From Hyphomicrobiales bacterium (GTDB lineage: Bacteria; Pseudomonadota; Alphaproteobacteria; Rhizobiales; Rhizobiaceae), in contig UBXV01000043.1 in assembly GCA_900469625.1 (NCBI GenBank), forward strand, positions 1-64,000: a stretch of DNA of 64,000 nt, read 5' to 3'. Both the position numbers and the translations under genes were made by a program. Every line of letters starts with the position of its first letter. Position 1 is the stretch's first letter. This document shows positions 54,270 to 63,008 of this stretch, in pieces. The notes beneath the pieces were generated by a model. That model saw only the letters and a list, made by a program, of their open reading frames with translations. It ran no database searches and was not told where the DNA came from.

Positions 54270-56078
54270 ATGATGCGAGTAGCTCGAATTGTGATTCAGA
54301 ATTTTCGTACGTTCGCGTCACTCGACGTGAATGTCGCGGATGATCTGTGCTGCATCATCGGAGAGAATAATACAGGCAAGACCGCGATCCTTCGCGCAAT
54401 CCAGATTTGTCTAGATAATATGCTGCCATCGAGTTTTCGGTCGCTGCAGCGCGAGGACATCCACTCGGCGATCGATATCGCCGCGCCAAGCCAGGTTCTG
54501 ATCGGAATTGAGCTGACTGGGTTCGAGGGGCGGGTAAATGAAGAGGCGCTGGTCAGTACCTGGAAGACGGCTCCGGACCGCGCGCGTATCTTCTACCGCT
54601 TCCGCCCGCGCCCAAATGTCAGAGAGCAGCTTGCAAGTGGCGACATTGTACCCGGGGCGTTGACTCTCGAGGACTACCAGTGGGAAATCCGCGGCGGCGG
54701 TGATCCTGCGATCGACCTCACGAACATTGCCTGGAACGACGAGGGGATCGGGGAATCCGTGCGCTTCGCCGATTTGCAGTCTTACCTCCTCGTTCATCTG
54801 CCCGCGCTCCGCGATGTTGAGAACGACCTGCGTAATCCTCGCCAGTCACCGCTCATCCGCCTGATCGAGGCGTTCGAGATCGATGCGGCCGAGCAGGATG
54901 CCCTGATTGCCATCCTCGACCAGGCTAATCAGGCAATCGCAAGCTCGGCGACTATCGCCGAGATAGCAGGGGCAATTGACGCACGGTTCAAGGATGTCTC
55001 TGGCCCCGCGTTCGAGATGGACGCCACTCTCGGCCTCTCCGCTGCGTCCTTTCGCGCGATCATACGCAACCTGAAAATCATTCTGTCGGACCTTTCACTT
55101 ACCTCGTTCGAACCTGGCCGCAACGGCCTAGGGATGAACAACATCCTCTACATCGCGATCCTTATGGAATACCTGCAGCGGCGGATCGCGCTCAACCGCT
55201 CGGCCGGCCAACTGATACTGATCGAGGAGCCAGAAGCGCATCTTCATCCTCAATTGCAGTTCTCCTTGATCGCGGCACTGCGGGCGATCAACGTGCAGAC
55301 CATCCTGACCAGTCACAGCACCCAGGTGACCTCTCAGGTTCCACTGAGCAGCATTGTATCTCTCACCAAGCGCGAGGACGCGACTATCGCTGCCGGCAAT
55401 CTCGCGCTCAATGCCGCGCTGACCGCGCCAGAGATTGCCGATCTCGAACGCTACCTCGACGCAACCAAGAGCGCCTTGCTCTACGCGCGCAAGGTCATGC
55501 TAGTCGAAGGTCCAGCCGAGATGTTCCTGATCCCGGCACTGATCGAGCAAGTGTACGGCGTGAAGCTCGAGCGGCTCGGGATCTCCGTTATTGCGATTCA
55601 TGGCGTCCATTTTGACGTATATGCCAAGCTGTTCCGCGCCGGATCGCTCGAGAAAAAATGCGCCATCGTGGCCGATGCTGACATGGCGCCATCCGACGCC
55701 GAGGACTTCGATCCGGAAGCAGGCACCCCCGATCTAGTGGCACTGGAAAACGACTTTGTGTCTACATTTGAGGGGGCCACCACTTTCGAACGCGAGCTGG
55801 TATCGGTCGGGCGCCTGCCGATGCTGATCGAGGCCGTCCGAGCCCTCGGCGCGCCGCAGATCCTTGCACAGATGGAGGATGGGCTTGCGACGCTTGAGCT
55901 CGGGGGACTGAGCTCCGCCGACGAAACAGCACTACGCATCGAGCTTGGCCGTATCACGCTCAATACCGCCAAGCGCTTTGGCAAGGCTCGCTTCGCGCAG
56001 ATAGCTGCGCGCTATGCCCACCTCGCGACCGATTTGCCGACCTATATCGAGGAGGCGTATGAGTGGCTCACCGAATGA
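54270..56078 (+). CDS. gajA: OLD-family nuclease-ATPase, Gabija GajA-like
   Basis: A 602-aa protein; ATG at 54270 or 54273 follows GGGTGGA and fits the conserved beginning MRVARIVIQNFRTFASLDV. The SMC-like ATPase has Walker A GENNTGKT (31-38), a GLGMNNILYIAILMEYL signature-like helix (286-302) and Walker B LILIEEPEAHLHPQ (315-328), then the TSHS switch (347-350). The TOPRIM nuclease domain starts at about 408: VMLVEGPAEMFLIPAL (E413) and CAIVADADMAPSDAED (D469, D471). With a UvrD-like helicase gene overlapping its end it is a class 2 OLD protein, the arrangement of the Gabija anti-phage system. Confidence 0.9.
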   Translation: MMRVARIVIQNFRTFASLDVNVADDLCCIIGENNTGKTAILRAIQICLDNMLPSSFRSLQREDIHSAIDIAAPSQVLIGIELTGFEGRVNEEALVSTWKTAPDRARIFYRFRPRPNVREQLASGDIVPGALTLEDYQWEIRGGGDPAIDLTNIAWNDEGIGESVRFADLQSYLLVHLPALRDVENDLRNPRQSPLIRLIEAFEIDAAEQDALIAILDQANQAIASSATIAEIAGAIDARFKDVSGPAFEMDATLGLSAASFRAIIRNLKIILSDLSLTSFEPGRNGLGMNNILYIAILMEYLQRRIALNRSAGQLILIEEPEAHLHPQLQFSLIAALRAINVQTILTSHSTQVTSQVPLSSIVSLTKREDATIAAGNLALNAALTAPEIADLERYLDATKSALLYARKVMLVEGPAEMFLIPALIEQVYGVKLERLGISVIAIHGVHFDVYAKLFRAGSLEKKCAIVADADMAPSDAEDFDPEAGTPDLVALENDFVSTFEGATTFERELVSVGRLPMLIEAVRALGAPQILAQMEDGLATLELGGLSSADETALRIELGRITLNTAKRFGKARFAQIAARYAHLATDLPTYIEEAYEWLTE

Positions 56079-57838
56079 TCCGGCTGACACCCGAGCAGCG
56101 CGAGGCTGTCGAACATGACGGCAATCTGTTGCTGACTGCTTGCCCAGGCAGTGGCAAGACGCGGGTCATCCTCGCCAAGCTACTGACGCTGGCCGATCAG
56201 GTCGTCGGCACGCCCCAGTTCATCGGTTGCATCACCTATACCAATGCCGCGGTCGATGAGATCGAGGCCAGGTTGCGCACCTACGGCAACAACGCGATCG
56301 CAGACCGCTGTGAAATCTCAACGATCCACGCTTTCTGCCTGCAATTCATTCTGCGTCCCTATAGCTGGCTGATTCCAGAGGTGCCGGCGTCGTTTCAGGT
56401 TCTCTCTCGCGAGAACAGCCTGTTCGAGCAGATCGTGACGGCGGTCGAGGACGCCTTCGGTCGCATGCCCGCGGGGCAGGTGTTCGAGGACTATGAATCG
56501 CTTCGCATCGACGTGAACGGCGAACCCTGCGGCCAGGGTATCGAGACCGGCATCGTCACCGATGAATCCGCCGCGCTCTATTGGGAGCGGGTCCGCGCCC
56601 ATGGATACCTCGATTTCGCGATGATCCTCTATTATTCGTGGAAGATTGTCGAACAGCATCCGTTCGTCGGACGCGGCATCGCGAGCCGCTTTGCCTGGCT
56701 GCTGATCGACGAATTCCAGGACACCACAGACATCCAGATCGCCATCTTCGGCGCACTCCAGCATTTCCTCCACACCCGCTTCTTTCTCGTCGGGGACCAG
56801 AATCAGTCGATCATGCGCTTCGCCGGTGCTCGCCCCGAACTCGCCGAGCAGTTCGGCGATCAGATCGACGCGCACCGCGACACGGCCTTGACTGGCAACT
56901 TCCGATGCGGGCCGGCGATAGTTAGCACTGCCTCAACATTGATCCCGACCGTGCCGGCGATGCAGTCGGCGGGCGATGCAGCCCAGCTCGCGGCACAAGT
57001 GAACTACGTCCATGTCGGCCGGCCGATCGACGCCATCACAGACCATTTCCTGCCCGCCCTGCAGGATGCCGGCATCCCGCTCGGCAAGGCCGCAATCCTA
57101 GCACCATGGTGGACACATCTCATCCCCGTCGCCCGCGCCCTTCGCGAATTGGACGTGCCGATCTTCGGTCCGGGTGCCCGCCCATATAGACGTCGGCGTC
57201 TGATTGCCGGACTTGCCGAGCAACTCGGAGCCTGCGCCGGGGCCGGCAATTACCTCGGAATCCCGGGTGTCGAACGGGCACTGTTTCGGCTCATCGGCGA
57301 TCTGACCGGGAACTCGCGCTACGACATGTTCAGCTATCAGGGCCGTCGCGTGGCGCTCGGCCTTATCTATCTCGCTCGCGAACTTGCCGACCAGCATCCC
57401 GGCGGCGTCGCTTGGCTGCGCGCCATCGCCCGCGAAGCTGGTGACTATCTCGACTGCGAGGAATGGTTGCCGGGCGGCGCCAAACAGCCGCTGATCGATT
57501 CCGCCGAGGAAATGTTGTCCGACATGCAGACCAGTAAGGTCGATCTAGCGAATCTCCTTATCTCGGATATGGGCCTGTTCGCCAATCCCGAGCAGGCGCT
57601 CAAGCTAATCACGCTACACAACTCTAAGGGTCGCGAATTTGATGGCGTCGCCCTGATCTGCATGAACAATGGCAGTATCCCGCATTTCTCGACATCGACG
57701 CAGGAGGCGTATGACGAGTCTCGCCGGCTATTCTACGTCGGCCTAACCCGCGCTAGGCGCATCCTCGTTGTGGCGTCCGATCAGTCTCACTGGAAGAACA
57801 CTCCGACGCCCTTCATCGCGGAGGCTGGCCTTGAATGA
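56063..57838 (+). CDS. gajB: UvrD/PcrA-like helicase, Gabija GajB-like
   Basis: A 591-aa superfamily 1 helicase. Motifs: Walker A LLTACPGSGKTR (about 23-34), Ia ITYTNAAVDEIEARL, II LLIDEFQDTTDIQ, III FLVGDQNQSIMRFAGA, IV LTGNFRCGP, V TLHNSKGREFDGVALI, VI RRLFYVGLTRARRILVV; all intact. Two starts are possible: GTG at 56063 with GGAGG 7 bp upstream, or ATG at 56075 overlapping the gajA stop (ATGA). The ribosome site favours 56063. It partners GajA in sensing or processing phage DNA. Confidence 0.9.
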   Translation: MAHRMIRLTPEQREAVEHDGNLLLTACPGSGKTRVILAKLLTLADQVVGTPQFIGCITYTNAAVDEIEARLRTYGNNAIADRCEISTIHAFCLQFILRPYSWLIPEVPASFQVLSRENSLFEQIVTAVEDAFGRMPAGQVFEDYESLRIDVNGEPCGQGIETGIVTDESAALYWERVRAHGYLDFAMILYYSWKIVEQHPFVGRGIASRFAWLLIDEFQDTTDIQIAIFGALQHFLHTRFFLVGDQNQSIMRFAGARPELAEQFGDQIDAHRDTALTGNFRCGPAIVSTASTLIPTVPAMQSAGDAAQLAAQVNYVHVGRPIDAITDHFLPALQDAGIPLGKAAILAPWWTHLIPVARALRELDVPIFGPGARPYRRRRLIAGLAEQLGACAGAGNYLGIPGVERALFRLIGDLTGNSRYDMFSYQGRRVALGLIYLARELADQHPGGVAWLRAIAREAGDYLDCEEWLPGGAKQPLIDSAEEMLSDMQTSKVDLANLLISDMGLFANPEQALKLITLHNSKGREFDGVALICMNNGSIPHFSTSTQEAYDESRRLFYVGLTRARRILVVASDQSHWKNTPTPFIAEAGLE

Positions 57839-58020
57839 GACCATGCTTATTGGGGACGCATCGCCTGAACCGCCAAGGATGTGTTGGTTGTTTAGCTAAG
57901 CCCGGTTGGATGCCCCAATTTACTCATAGCCTCGGTCGAGTACTCCACCACGTATCTATTCGTTTCACGACGCCTGCCGTAATCTACAACCTTGTCGAGA
58001 GATTCGAATAAGGCTCGAGA
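57839..58020. other. Short gap after gajB
   Basis: About 180 bp; no terminator was recognised, so the following gene could share the transcript. Confidence 0.3.
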
Positions 58021-58578
58021 ATGGCCGCAAGGAGCTTGAAGAAGGTGAACACACCTGTACCGCCGTTTATAGAGTTCAAACCTGACGAACCAATCAAAGT
58101 GATCGACTTGCCTGGCTTTCTTGATGCAGAGAACAGATTTTTGCTTTACCGGCCGGCGCATGGGGAAATTCCCGCAGATCTGGCAAGCTATTTTGACGAG
58201 CTGTCAAAGACCACTTTCGGGATTGCCGAGAATGAGACCAGATATCGTTACCCCGATGAGTATTACGCATATGCTGCTTCGGATGTTCGCCGCTCGGAAT
58301 ATGAATACGCCCACGACTGGAATGAATCCTGTTACGAGACGTCAGGCTTGAATGCAGACGATGCTGCTGACCACCTGCTGAAGCGGGGTTTTGATTTTCG
58401 CCATGCCGATGGCCGCACCATGCTCATAACAAAGCACTTCTGTAGGCAAGCCGAACATGCCGCCAATGGTTGGCCGAAAAGCAGAATACCGGAAGCCGCA
58501 CTTCCCAATCTCACAAAGCTTGAACAGAACCTAGCAAAACAAAGTCGAGATTTTCGTGCCAGAAAGCTGCGGAAGTAA
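58021..58578 (+). CDS. Unrecognised 185-aa protein in the defence island
   Basis: A soluble, charged protein beginning MAARSLKKVNTPVPPFIEFK and containing YRPAHGEIPADLASYFDEL and HADGRTMLITKHFCRQAEHA, ending in a Lys/Arg-rich helix (QSRDFRARKLRK). No motif I can assign. The ribosome site is weak. It is 182 bp after gajB on the same strand and is closed off by a terminator hairpin at 58688. It may be an accessory defence gene; function unknown. Confidence 0.6.
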   Translation: MAARSLKKVNTPVPPFIEFKPDEPIKVIDLPGFLDAENRFLLYRPAHGEIPADLASYFDELSKTTFGIAENETRYRYPDEYYAYAASDVRRSEYEYAHDWNESCYETSGLNADDAADHLLKRGFDFRHADGRTMLITKHFCRQAEHAANGWPKSRIPEAALPNLTKLEQNLAKQSRDFRARKLRK

Positions 58579-58687
58579 TCCGATAGTCCGTCCATGACGG
58601 GGCAGCCTGGCCGGGAAACGCGAAAAGGACGGGACGAGGTGTCTGCTCGACCGTACAATCTCTCGCAGTGTCAGGCCGTGGTATCAT

Positions 58688-58720
58688 TCGCGGCCCGGCA
58701 GTGAAGAGGGCCGCGATTTT
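58688..58720 (+). terminator. Rho-independent terminator
   Basis: TCGCGGCCC and GGGCCGCGA form a perfect 9-bp stem with an 11-nt loop followed by TTTT. An outer GGTATC/GATACC pair brackets it. It separates the 185-aa gene from the HNH-like gene. Confidence 0.8.
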
Positions 58721-58830
58721 CGATACCGAACGCGTCAGTTAGGGCGGCGATCGCCATCCGTAGATCGCCAGGCTCCCGTCCTCCCGAGGCTCTGATACAA
58801 GTTGCTCTCAGTTGAGCCGAGGGGATTCGC

Positions 58831-60414
58831 GTGGACGACATGGCAGATTTCGATCCGGACGACGACCACCGTCATTGGTCGGAGGTGCTGGTCTTCCCGC
58901 ATCCCGCCAGGCTCGACGATGTCGCCATGGACTACTACTTCCGCAGCTACGACGGCAAATGGAGCGAGCAGACGAAGCGGGCGATGAAGGAACTCGGTGC
59001 CAAAGGTCTTGAGTTAAACTCCAACTGGGCGCTCGAAAGTCAGATTTGGTCCTGTAGAGGATGCGGGCGTCACAAGCGAGAAATTTTCCGGAAGTCATCG
59101 AACGGAATTCTTCTCGCCAAGCTCGAACTGCATCACGACCATCTGTGGGACGAAAGCCTCCGGAGGGCCGAGAAGCTGCTCGGACCGGACTGGAGAGAAA
59201 ATCTGATGGACGGTGCGGCGATCGTTCTCGACACGATCCGCACTCTTGTTGTGCGCTTTGACGAGGCCCTCGTCTGCTCGGAATGCAATGCGGCTGACGG
59301 CAAGGCGAAGACGGCGGTGGCCGCCGATGCGCATTTCAGCTTCGCGGCCGCGGAGATCGCAACCTTTGTCAAGGCGACGCCTCACCAGGACCACGAGATC
59401 GATATCGGAGGCGCGAAGACAGCCTGGGAGGCAGAGCGGCCGAATTTCGAACGACGTCTTGCCCTCCTCGACATGTTGCTCGGCGACCTCGCCGCCGGGC
59501 ATCTACAGCGTCGACCCGAGGGGAGGGTGCGCAGCGACCGCCGAATGTTTCAGCGCGTCGGACAGACCGAGATACTCTACGACGCCTTCAGCAGATCGGC
59601 AAAGGGCACTGTCAACGCTGGACTGTTACAGTCGATGCGCAGCGACTTCCTCGCTCGCTCGGTGCAAAAAGACCTTGTCAGGAAGGAACGCCAGAACACG
59701 GCCGTGCGGCATCCGACCGACGAGGAATACCAGAACTATGTCCCCGAGAAAATCTCCGGGAAGTGGATGGAGACCGGCGACGACTGGGCATGTCCCTGTT
59801 GTGCTCGCGGGAAAAGATCGCTGATCAGGTTAAGTTCGAAGAAGAAGTGGACGGGGAACATCCGCGCCGTCGCCCAATACGAAATCCTTCTCGACGAGGA
59901 CGAGATAGCGCTGCGGGAACGATTGTTTCCTCGCTTTCCGAACGACCTTCACCTTCAGCCGATGCACTGGCTGGACGTGTGCTCCGACTGCGCCGACATC
60001 GGAACCCGGCTCGGTCAGTCGCGACGCGATTTGGCCGAGATCTATCTCACCATCGAGCAAATGAGGGCGAGCCTTGTCGAAGTCGCCGGCAACGTCGCGC
60101 ACATGATCGACTTCGATCTGGCTGGCGAGATGTCAAGCTCGAATTGGCGGTACCGTCATGCCAGGGAGGCGGTGTCAGCATTCGCTGCTCTCCGAAACAC
60201 TTTCCGGACGCAAATGGAGCACGCCGCCGATCCTGAGTATCTTCGGAAGAACCCCTACCTTCGCCAGGAAACCTTCTTGCGGCTCGACGGCATCCTAGAA
60301 TGGGACCACCGAATCGAGGACCCCCAGCAGCGTAAGGATATCATGAAAATGTTGAAGAATGGAGACTACGGTCTTTTGTTGACCTGGCGGAAACCACACT
60401 GCGAGGCCTTTTAA
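58831..60414 (+). CDS. HNH-like protein with two zinc-ribbon motifs
   Basis: 527 aa (GTG at 58831 after GAGGGG; ATG at 58840 is the alternative). First motif: C75/C78 in WSCRGCGRHKREI, then LELHHDHLW (H101, H102, D103, H104) and C149/C152 with N153 in LVCSECNAADGK. This is the CxxC...HH...CxxCN layout of HNH nucleases with a structural zinc. Second motif: ACPCCARGKRS (C321, C323, C324) and LDVCSDCAD (C384, C387), with H374/H379 nearby. The C-terminus has ILEWDHRIEDPQQRKDI. I do not recognise the whole protein. Location beside Gabija suggests an anti-phage nuclease acting alone or with the 185-aa protein. Confidence 0.75.
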   Translation: MDDMADFDPDDDHRHWSEVLVFPHPARLDDVAMDYYFRSYDGKWSEQTKRAMKELGAKGLELNSNWALESQIWSCRGCGRHKREIFRKSSNGILLAKLELHHDHLWDESLRRAEKLLGPDWRENLMDGAAIVLDTIRTLVVRFDEALVCSECNAADGKAKTAVAADAHFSFAAAEIATFVKATPHQDHEIDIGGAKTAWEAERPNFERRLALLDMLLGDLAAGHLQRRPEGRVRSDRRMFQRVGQTEILYDAFSRSAKGTVNAGLLQSMRSDFLARSVQKDLVRKERQNTAVRHPTDEEYQNYVPEKISGKWMETGDDWACPCCARGKRSLIRLSSKKKWTGNIRAVAQYEILLDEDEIALRERLFPRFPNDLHLQPMHWLDVCSDCADIGTRLGQSRRDLAEIYLTIEQMRASLVEVAGNVAHMIDFDLAGEMSSSNWRYRHAREAVSAFAALRNTFRTQMEHAADPEYLRKNPYLRQETFLRLDGILEWDHRIEDPQQRKDIMKMLKNGDYGLLLTWRKPHCEAF

Positions 60415-60737
60415 TACGCTTGTACCAGAATCGCCAATCTCAAGCTGGAGAAGCGACTACGGATTTCACAGAGCTCGTAGAGAGCACGGCGCACTTGCAC
60501 TTAGGCGCGGCTCCGCTCTTGTTGGGTTCGGCCAGGCAACGCCGGCGCAGCGCCTGACCGATATGCCTTCCGATACTGAACAGCGCCCGCTCGATAGACG
60601 ATGTGGTAGACCGCGTTGCGATCGGGGGTACCCGGTTTCCAAACTGAAGTGCTTCGATTGCCGCTTGCGTTGGGCCTCGATCTTGGCTGGCGTGCCCTGC
60701 GTTAGCCGGGATTGTGCAGGTTAGCCGTGTGGCATAT
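60415..60737. other. Gap after the HNH-like gene
   Basis: About 320 bp with no recognisable frame or hairpin of note. Confidence 0.35.
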
Positions 60738-61080
60738 CTAGACAATCCCCCACGCCCGAAACCTCCCCCTCCCCGTCATCTCGCGAAGTCCAAGCTCACT
60801 AACAATCCGCCGCGCCGCCTACGGCGTCACCTCGAGCGTCTTCATAACGATGCCGGCCGAGACCATCGGTCTGTGCCATGACGAGCTCAATCAACTCCCG
60901 CAGTTTCGACGAGGTGCGCCGGCCGGCCAGCTTTCGCTCCATCATCTGTCGCGCCGCCAACCGATCATGATCCTTCAACCCGAGCTCGGCGGCCGCGATC
61001 AGCCAGTGGGCGATCGCCAGCAGCTGGGTCTCGCGGTCACGATGGCAGAGGCTCCGGGCAAAAATCAGGTCCCGAAAAAC
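60738..61080 (-). pseudogene. Frameshifted C-terminal remnant of a DUF1612/HTH protein
   Basis: The minus strand encodes RDRETQLLAIAHWLIAAAEL, ARQMMERKLAGRRTSSKLRE and LIELVMAQ. A one-base shift near 60882 then moves to MVSAGIVMKTLEVTP, an in-frame TAG, and AARRIVSELGLREMTGRGRF ending RAWGIV. This is the C-terminal winged-helix end of the rhizobial DUF1612 family as I remember it. With a frameshift, a stop and no N-terminal two-thirds, it is dead. Confidence 0.75.
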
Positions 61081-61091
61081 TGGCCTTCTGA

Positions 61092-61439
61092 TCAAGGGTG
61101 CCGCCACAGCCACGAATCATCTTCGGCTACTTCTGCGTTAATCGAACGGAGTCGTGCCTTCTCCGCGGCCCTCGCCTCTTTACGTTGTGCGTAGCGGGCT
61201 TCCGCCTCACGCTCTGAAAGCTTGTCGCCATTTTGATCGTAGTAGAAGCAGAACGAACGGGTTCTATCATCCCACTGCTTTTGATGCGCCCCTGCGAAGC
61301 ATTGCTCAGAATACAGGCGTGCGTTCGTCTGACGCGTTAGACCGTCCTTATCTTGTTCTTTCAGCCAATGCGTCAGCAACAAAAGACCGCCTACAAGGAT
61401 GAAAATGCTCCAAAAACGGGGAGTAACTCTAATTCTCAT
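61092..61439 (-). CDS. Hypothetical membrane-anchored protein
   Basis: 115 aa. The N-terminal hydrophobic segment SIFILVGGLLLLTHWL (about 11-26) is a signal anchor. A periplasmic part has two cysteines (SEQCFAG, FCFYYD) and then a charged coiled-coil-like helix KLSEREAEARYAQRKEARAA. GGAAATAGAGAT precedes the ATG. Family not recognised. It sits directly upstream of the DUF1612 remnant. Confidence 0.5.
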   Translation of the reverse strand: MRIRVTPRFWSIFILVGGLLLLTHWLKEQDKDGLTRQTNARLYSEQCFAGAHQKQWDDRTRSFCFYYDQNGDKLSEREAEARYAQRKEARAAEKARLRSINAEVAEDDSWLWRHP

Positions 61440-62140
61440 ATCTCTATTTCCGCTGGAATTTCAGCCCTCTGGATGTCGTTTTGCGGGCCTCAACCTGCGC
61501 ATATCACGTAGAGGTTGCTGGATCTGAAGCTAAACAGCTAAAATTAGCTGCGACGTTTCCGTAACCTGCGGCGGCTTCTATTACATCGGCCCCGACTGCC
61601 AAGCCTGGAGGCACGACGCCGGTTTCGTGTCCACGAGCGTCGAGGAGTTGCTGGGGCCGGACTCGATGGTGATCGGCGTCAAGCTCGGCTAAGCGGAAAC
61701 TGCAAGGATAGGATACGTCAGCGGCGGCTCTCCGCATCCGCGGCTATCTCACCAAGGTTCGGACTTTAACACCCCTCCCCTGTCCCAAGGTGAAGTGGTG
61801 AGGTCAAATTGCGAGGTTCAGCTCGGAAGCCACAAAGGCAAGCAGAGGCCCCCAATCCGCATCGCACCTTCGCCGTCTTAGCTAACAATTAACTATATGA
61901 ATTAACGTCTTAAATCATCCGAAACGAAGTTAAATGGCAAATTACTTCCGTCATTCGGACGCAGTTTTCCGCATCGAGTCACTATCGATAGGGACAAGGT
62001 ATCGATAGTGATTGATGTGGAGTCTGAAATCAGCTGCATCTATGAGTAACTGTGTTCGCGACGACAGCAGGCTTGTGTGGCGGACATTTTCCGCTCATGC
62101 GCCCGGCTTGAACGCGCTGTCACTCCAATTGAAAAATTGC
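61440..62140. other. Intergenic region with palindromes and a possible gene tail
   Basis: About 700 bp, AT-rich between 61880 and 62010. It contains CAGCTAA-AA-TTAGCTG at 61535-61550, a 12-bp-arm palindrome at 61979-62011, and a plus-strand frame around 61561-61692 whose end ([20 protein letters not shown], then [14 protein letters not shown]) reads like the tail of a lost gene. No intact gene. Confidence 0.4.
61979..62011. promoter_or_regulatory. 12-bp-arm palindrome
   Basis: TCACTATCGATA and TATCGATAGTGA are perfectly complementary around the 9-nt spacer GGGACAAGG. Each arm contains the 8-bp palindrome TATCGATA or its overlap. It could be an operator or a recombination site; no adjacent T-run, so terminator is less likely. 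Confidence 0.5.
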
Positions 62141-62169
62141 CATCATTGCACTATATGCAATCAATGATG
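62141..62169. promoter_or_regulatory. Nested operator of the fitAB toxin-antitoxin operon
   Basis: An outer pair CATCATTG (62141-62148) / CAATGATG (62162-62169) and an inner pair ATTGCA (62145-62150) / TGCAAT (62156-62161) overlap on a CTATA core that could serve as -10 element. It is 18 bp before the antitoxin ATG, as expected for FitAB/VapBC autorepression. Confidence 0.65.
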
Positions 62170-62186
62170 ACTGGGGACGGAATTAT

Positions 62187-62438
62187 ATGGCCAGCATGAC
62201 CATTCGCAACATCGACGATCGATTGAAGCAGAGGCTGCGTGTCCGCGCAGCGACTCATGGGCGATCGATGGAAGATGAGGCCCGTGATATCCTGAAAATG
62301 GTGTTGGCGCAGCAGGAGGCAACGCCGGGAAACCTCGCAGGCGCGATCCGCGCGCGCTTGCAGCCGCTCGGCGGCGTCGAATTGGAATTTCCCGCGCGCG
62401 AACCGATCCGTGACGCCCCGGATTTCTCCGCGCGATGA
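62187..62438 (+). CDS. fitA: FitA/VapB-type antitoxin
   Basis: An 83-aa ribbon-helix-helix antitoxin. The RHH is MASMTIRNIDDRLKQRLRVR, then GRSMEDEARDILKMVL (residues 1-45). The C-terminal tail (about 55-83) would wrap the toxin. The stop overlaps the toxin ATG by 4 bp (ATGA). It should neutralise the PIN toxin and, with it, repress the promoter palindrome upstream. Confidence 0.92.
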   Translation: MASMTIRNIDDRLKQRLRVRAATHGRSMEDEARDILKMVLAQQEATPGNLAGAIRARLQPLGGVELEFPAREPIRDAPDFSAR

Positions 62439-62902
62439 TCGTTCTCGATACGAACATACTATCTGAACTGCTTTCGCCGGCTCCCGAGCCCGCGGTTGTC
62501 GCTTGGCTAGCGGAACAGCCTTCCGCCGCCGTCTTCACGACCACGATCACAGAAGCCGAAATCCTATATGGCTTACGCCTGCTTCCCGATGGTCGGCGCC
62601 GGCGTGATCTTGAAGCGGCAATCTTACCGATCTTTGCGCAAGATCTCGCCGGTCGCGTCCTGCCGTTCGATCGGGAGGCTGCAGACGTTTATGGGACAAT
62701 TGCAACGGAGCGCCGCAAGGCGGGGCGCCCAATCAGTCAGTTCGACGCACAGATCGCCTCGATCGCGCTTTCCCGTGGCGCCGCACTGGCAACTCGGAAT
62801 GTGGCGGATTTCGAGGCTGTCGGTTTGGTGATTATAAACCCGTGGCAGGACAGATATAAGGTGGCCGGCCGCTGCAAAGCGATCGACATGCCAGCAGATT
62901 AG
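62435..62902 (+). CDS. fitB: FitB/VapC-type PIN-domain toxin
   Basis: A 155-aa PIN-domain ribonuclease toxin. Acidic active-site residues are visible: D5 (MIVLDTN), E42 (TEAEILYGLRLL), D104 (SQFDAQIASIA) and D125 (TRNVADFEAVG), all present, so it should be active. The sequence beyond INPWQ (about 137-155) extends past the usual end. It forms an overlapping pair with the antitoxin; it probably stabilises this island or replicon. Confidence 0.93.
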   Translation: MIVLDTNILSELLSPAPEPAVVAWLAEQPSAAVFTTTITEAEILYGLRLLPDGRRRRDLEAAILPIFAQDLAGRVLPFDREAADVYGTIATERRKAGRPISQFDAQIASIALSRGAALATRNVADFEAVGLVIINPWQDRYKVAGRCKAIDMPAD

Positions 62903-63008
62903 ACCGCGGCCGAACGGCGCGATCGACTAGGCGCCTGTGCATCAGCGGGGCACGGCTTCATGGTAGCAGCGTCGCCGCTACCGCGGAAGAATTCGACCCG
63001 CTGCATCC

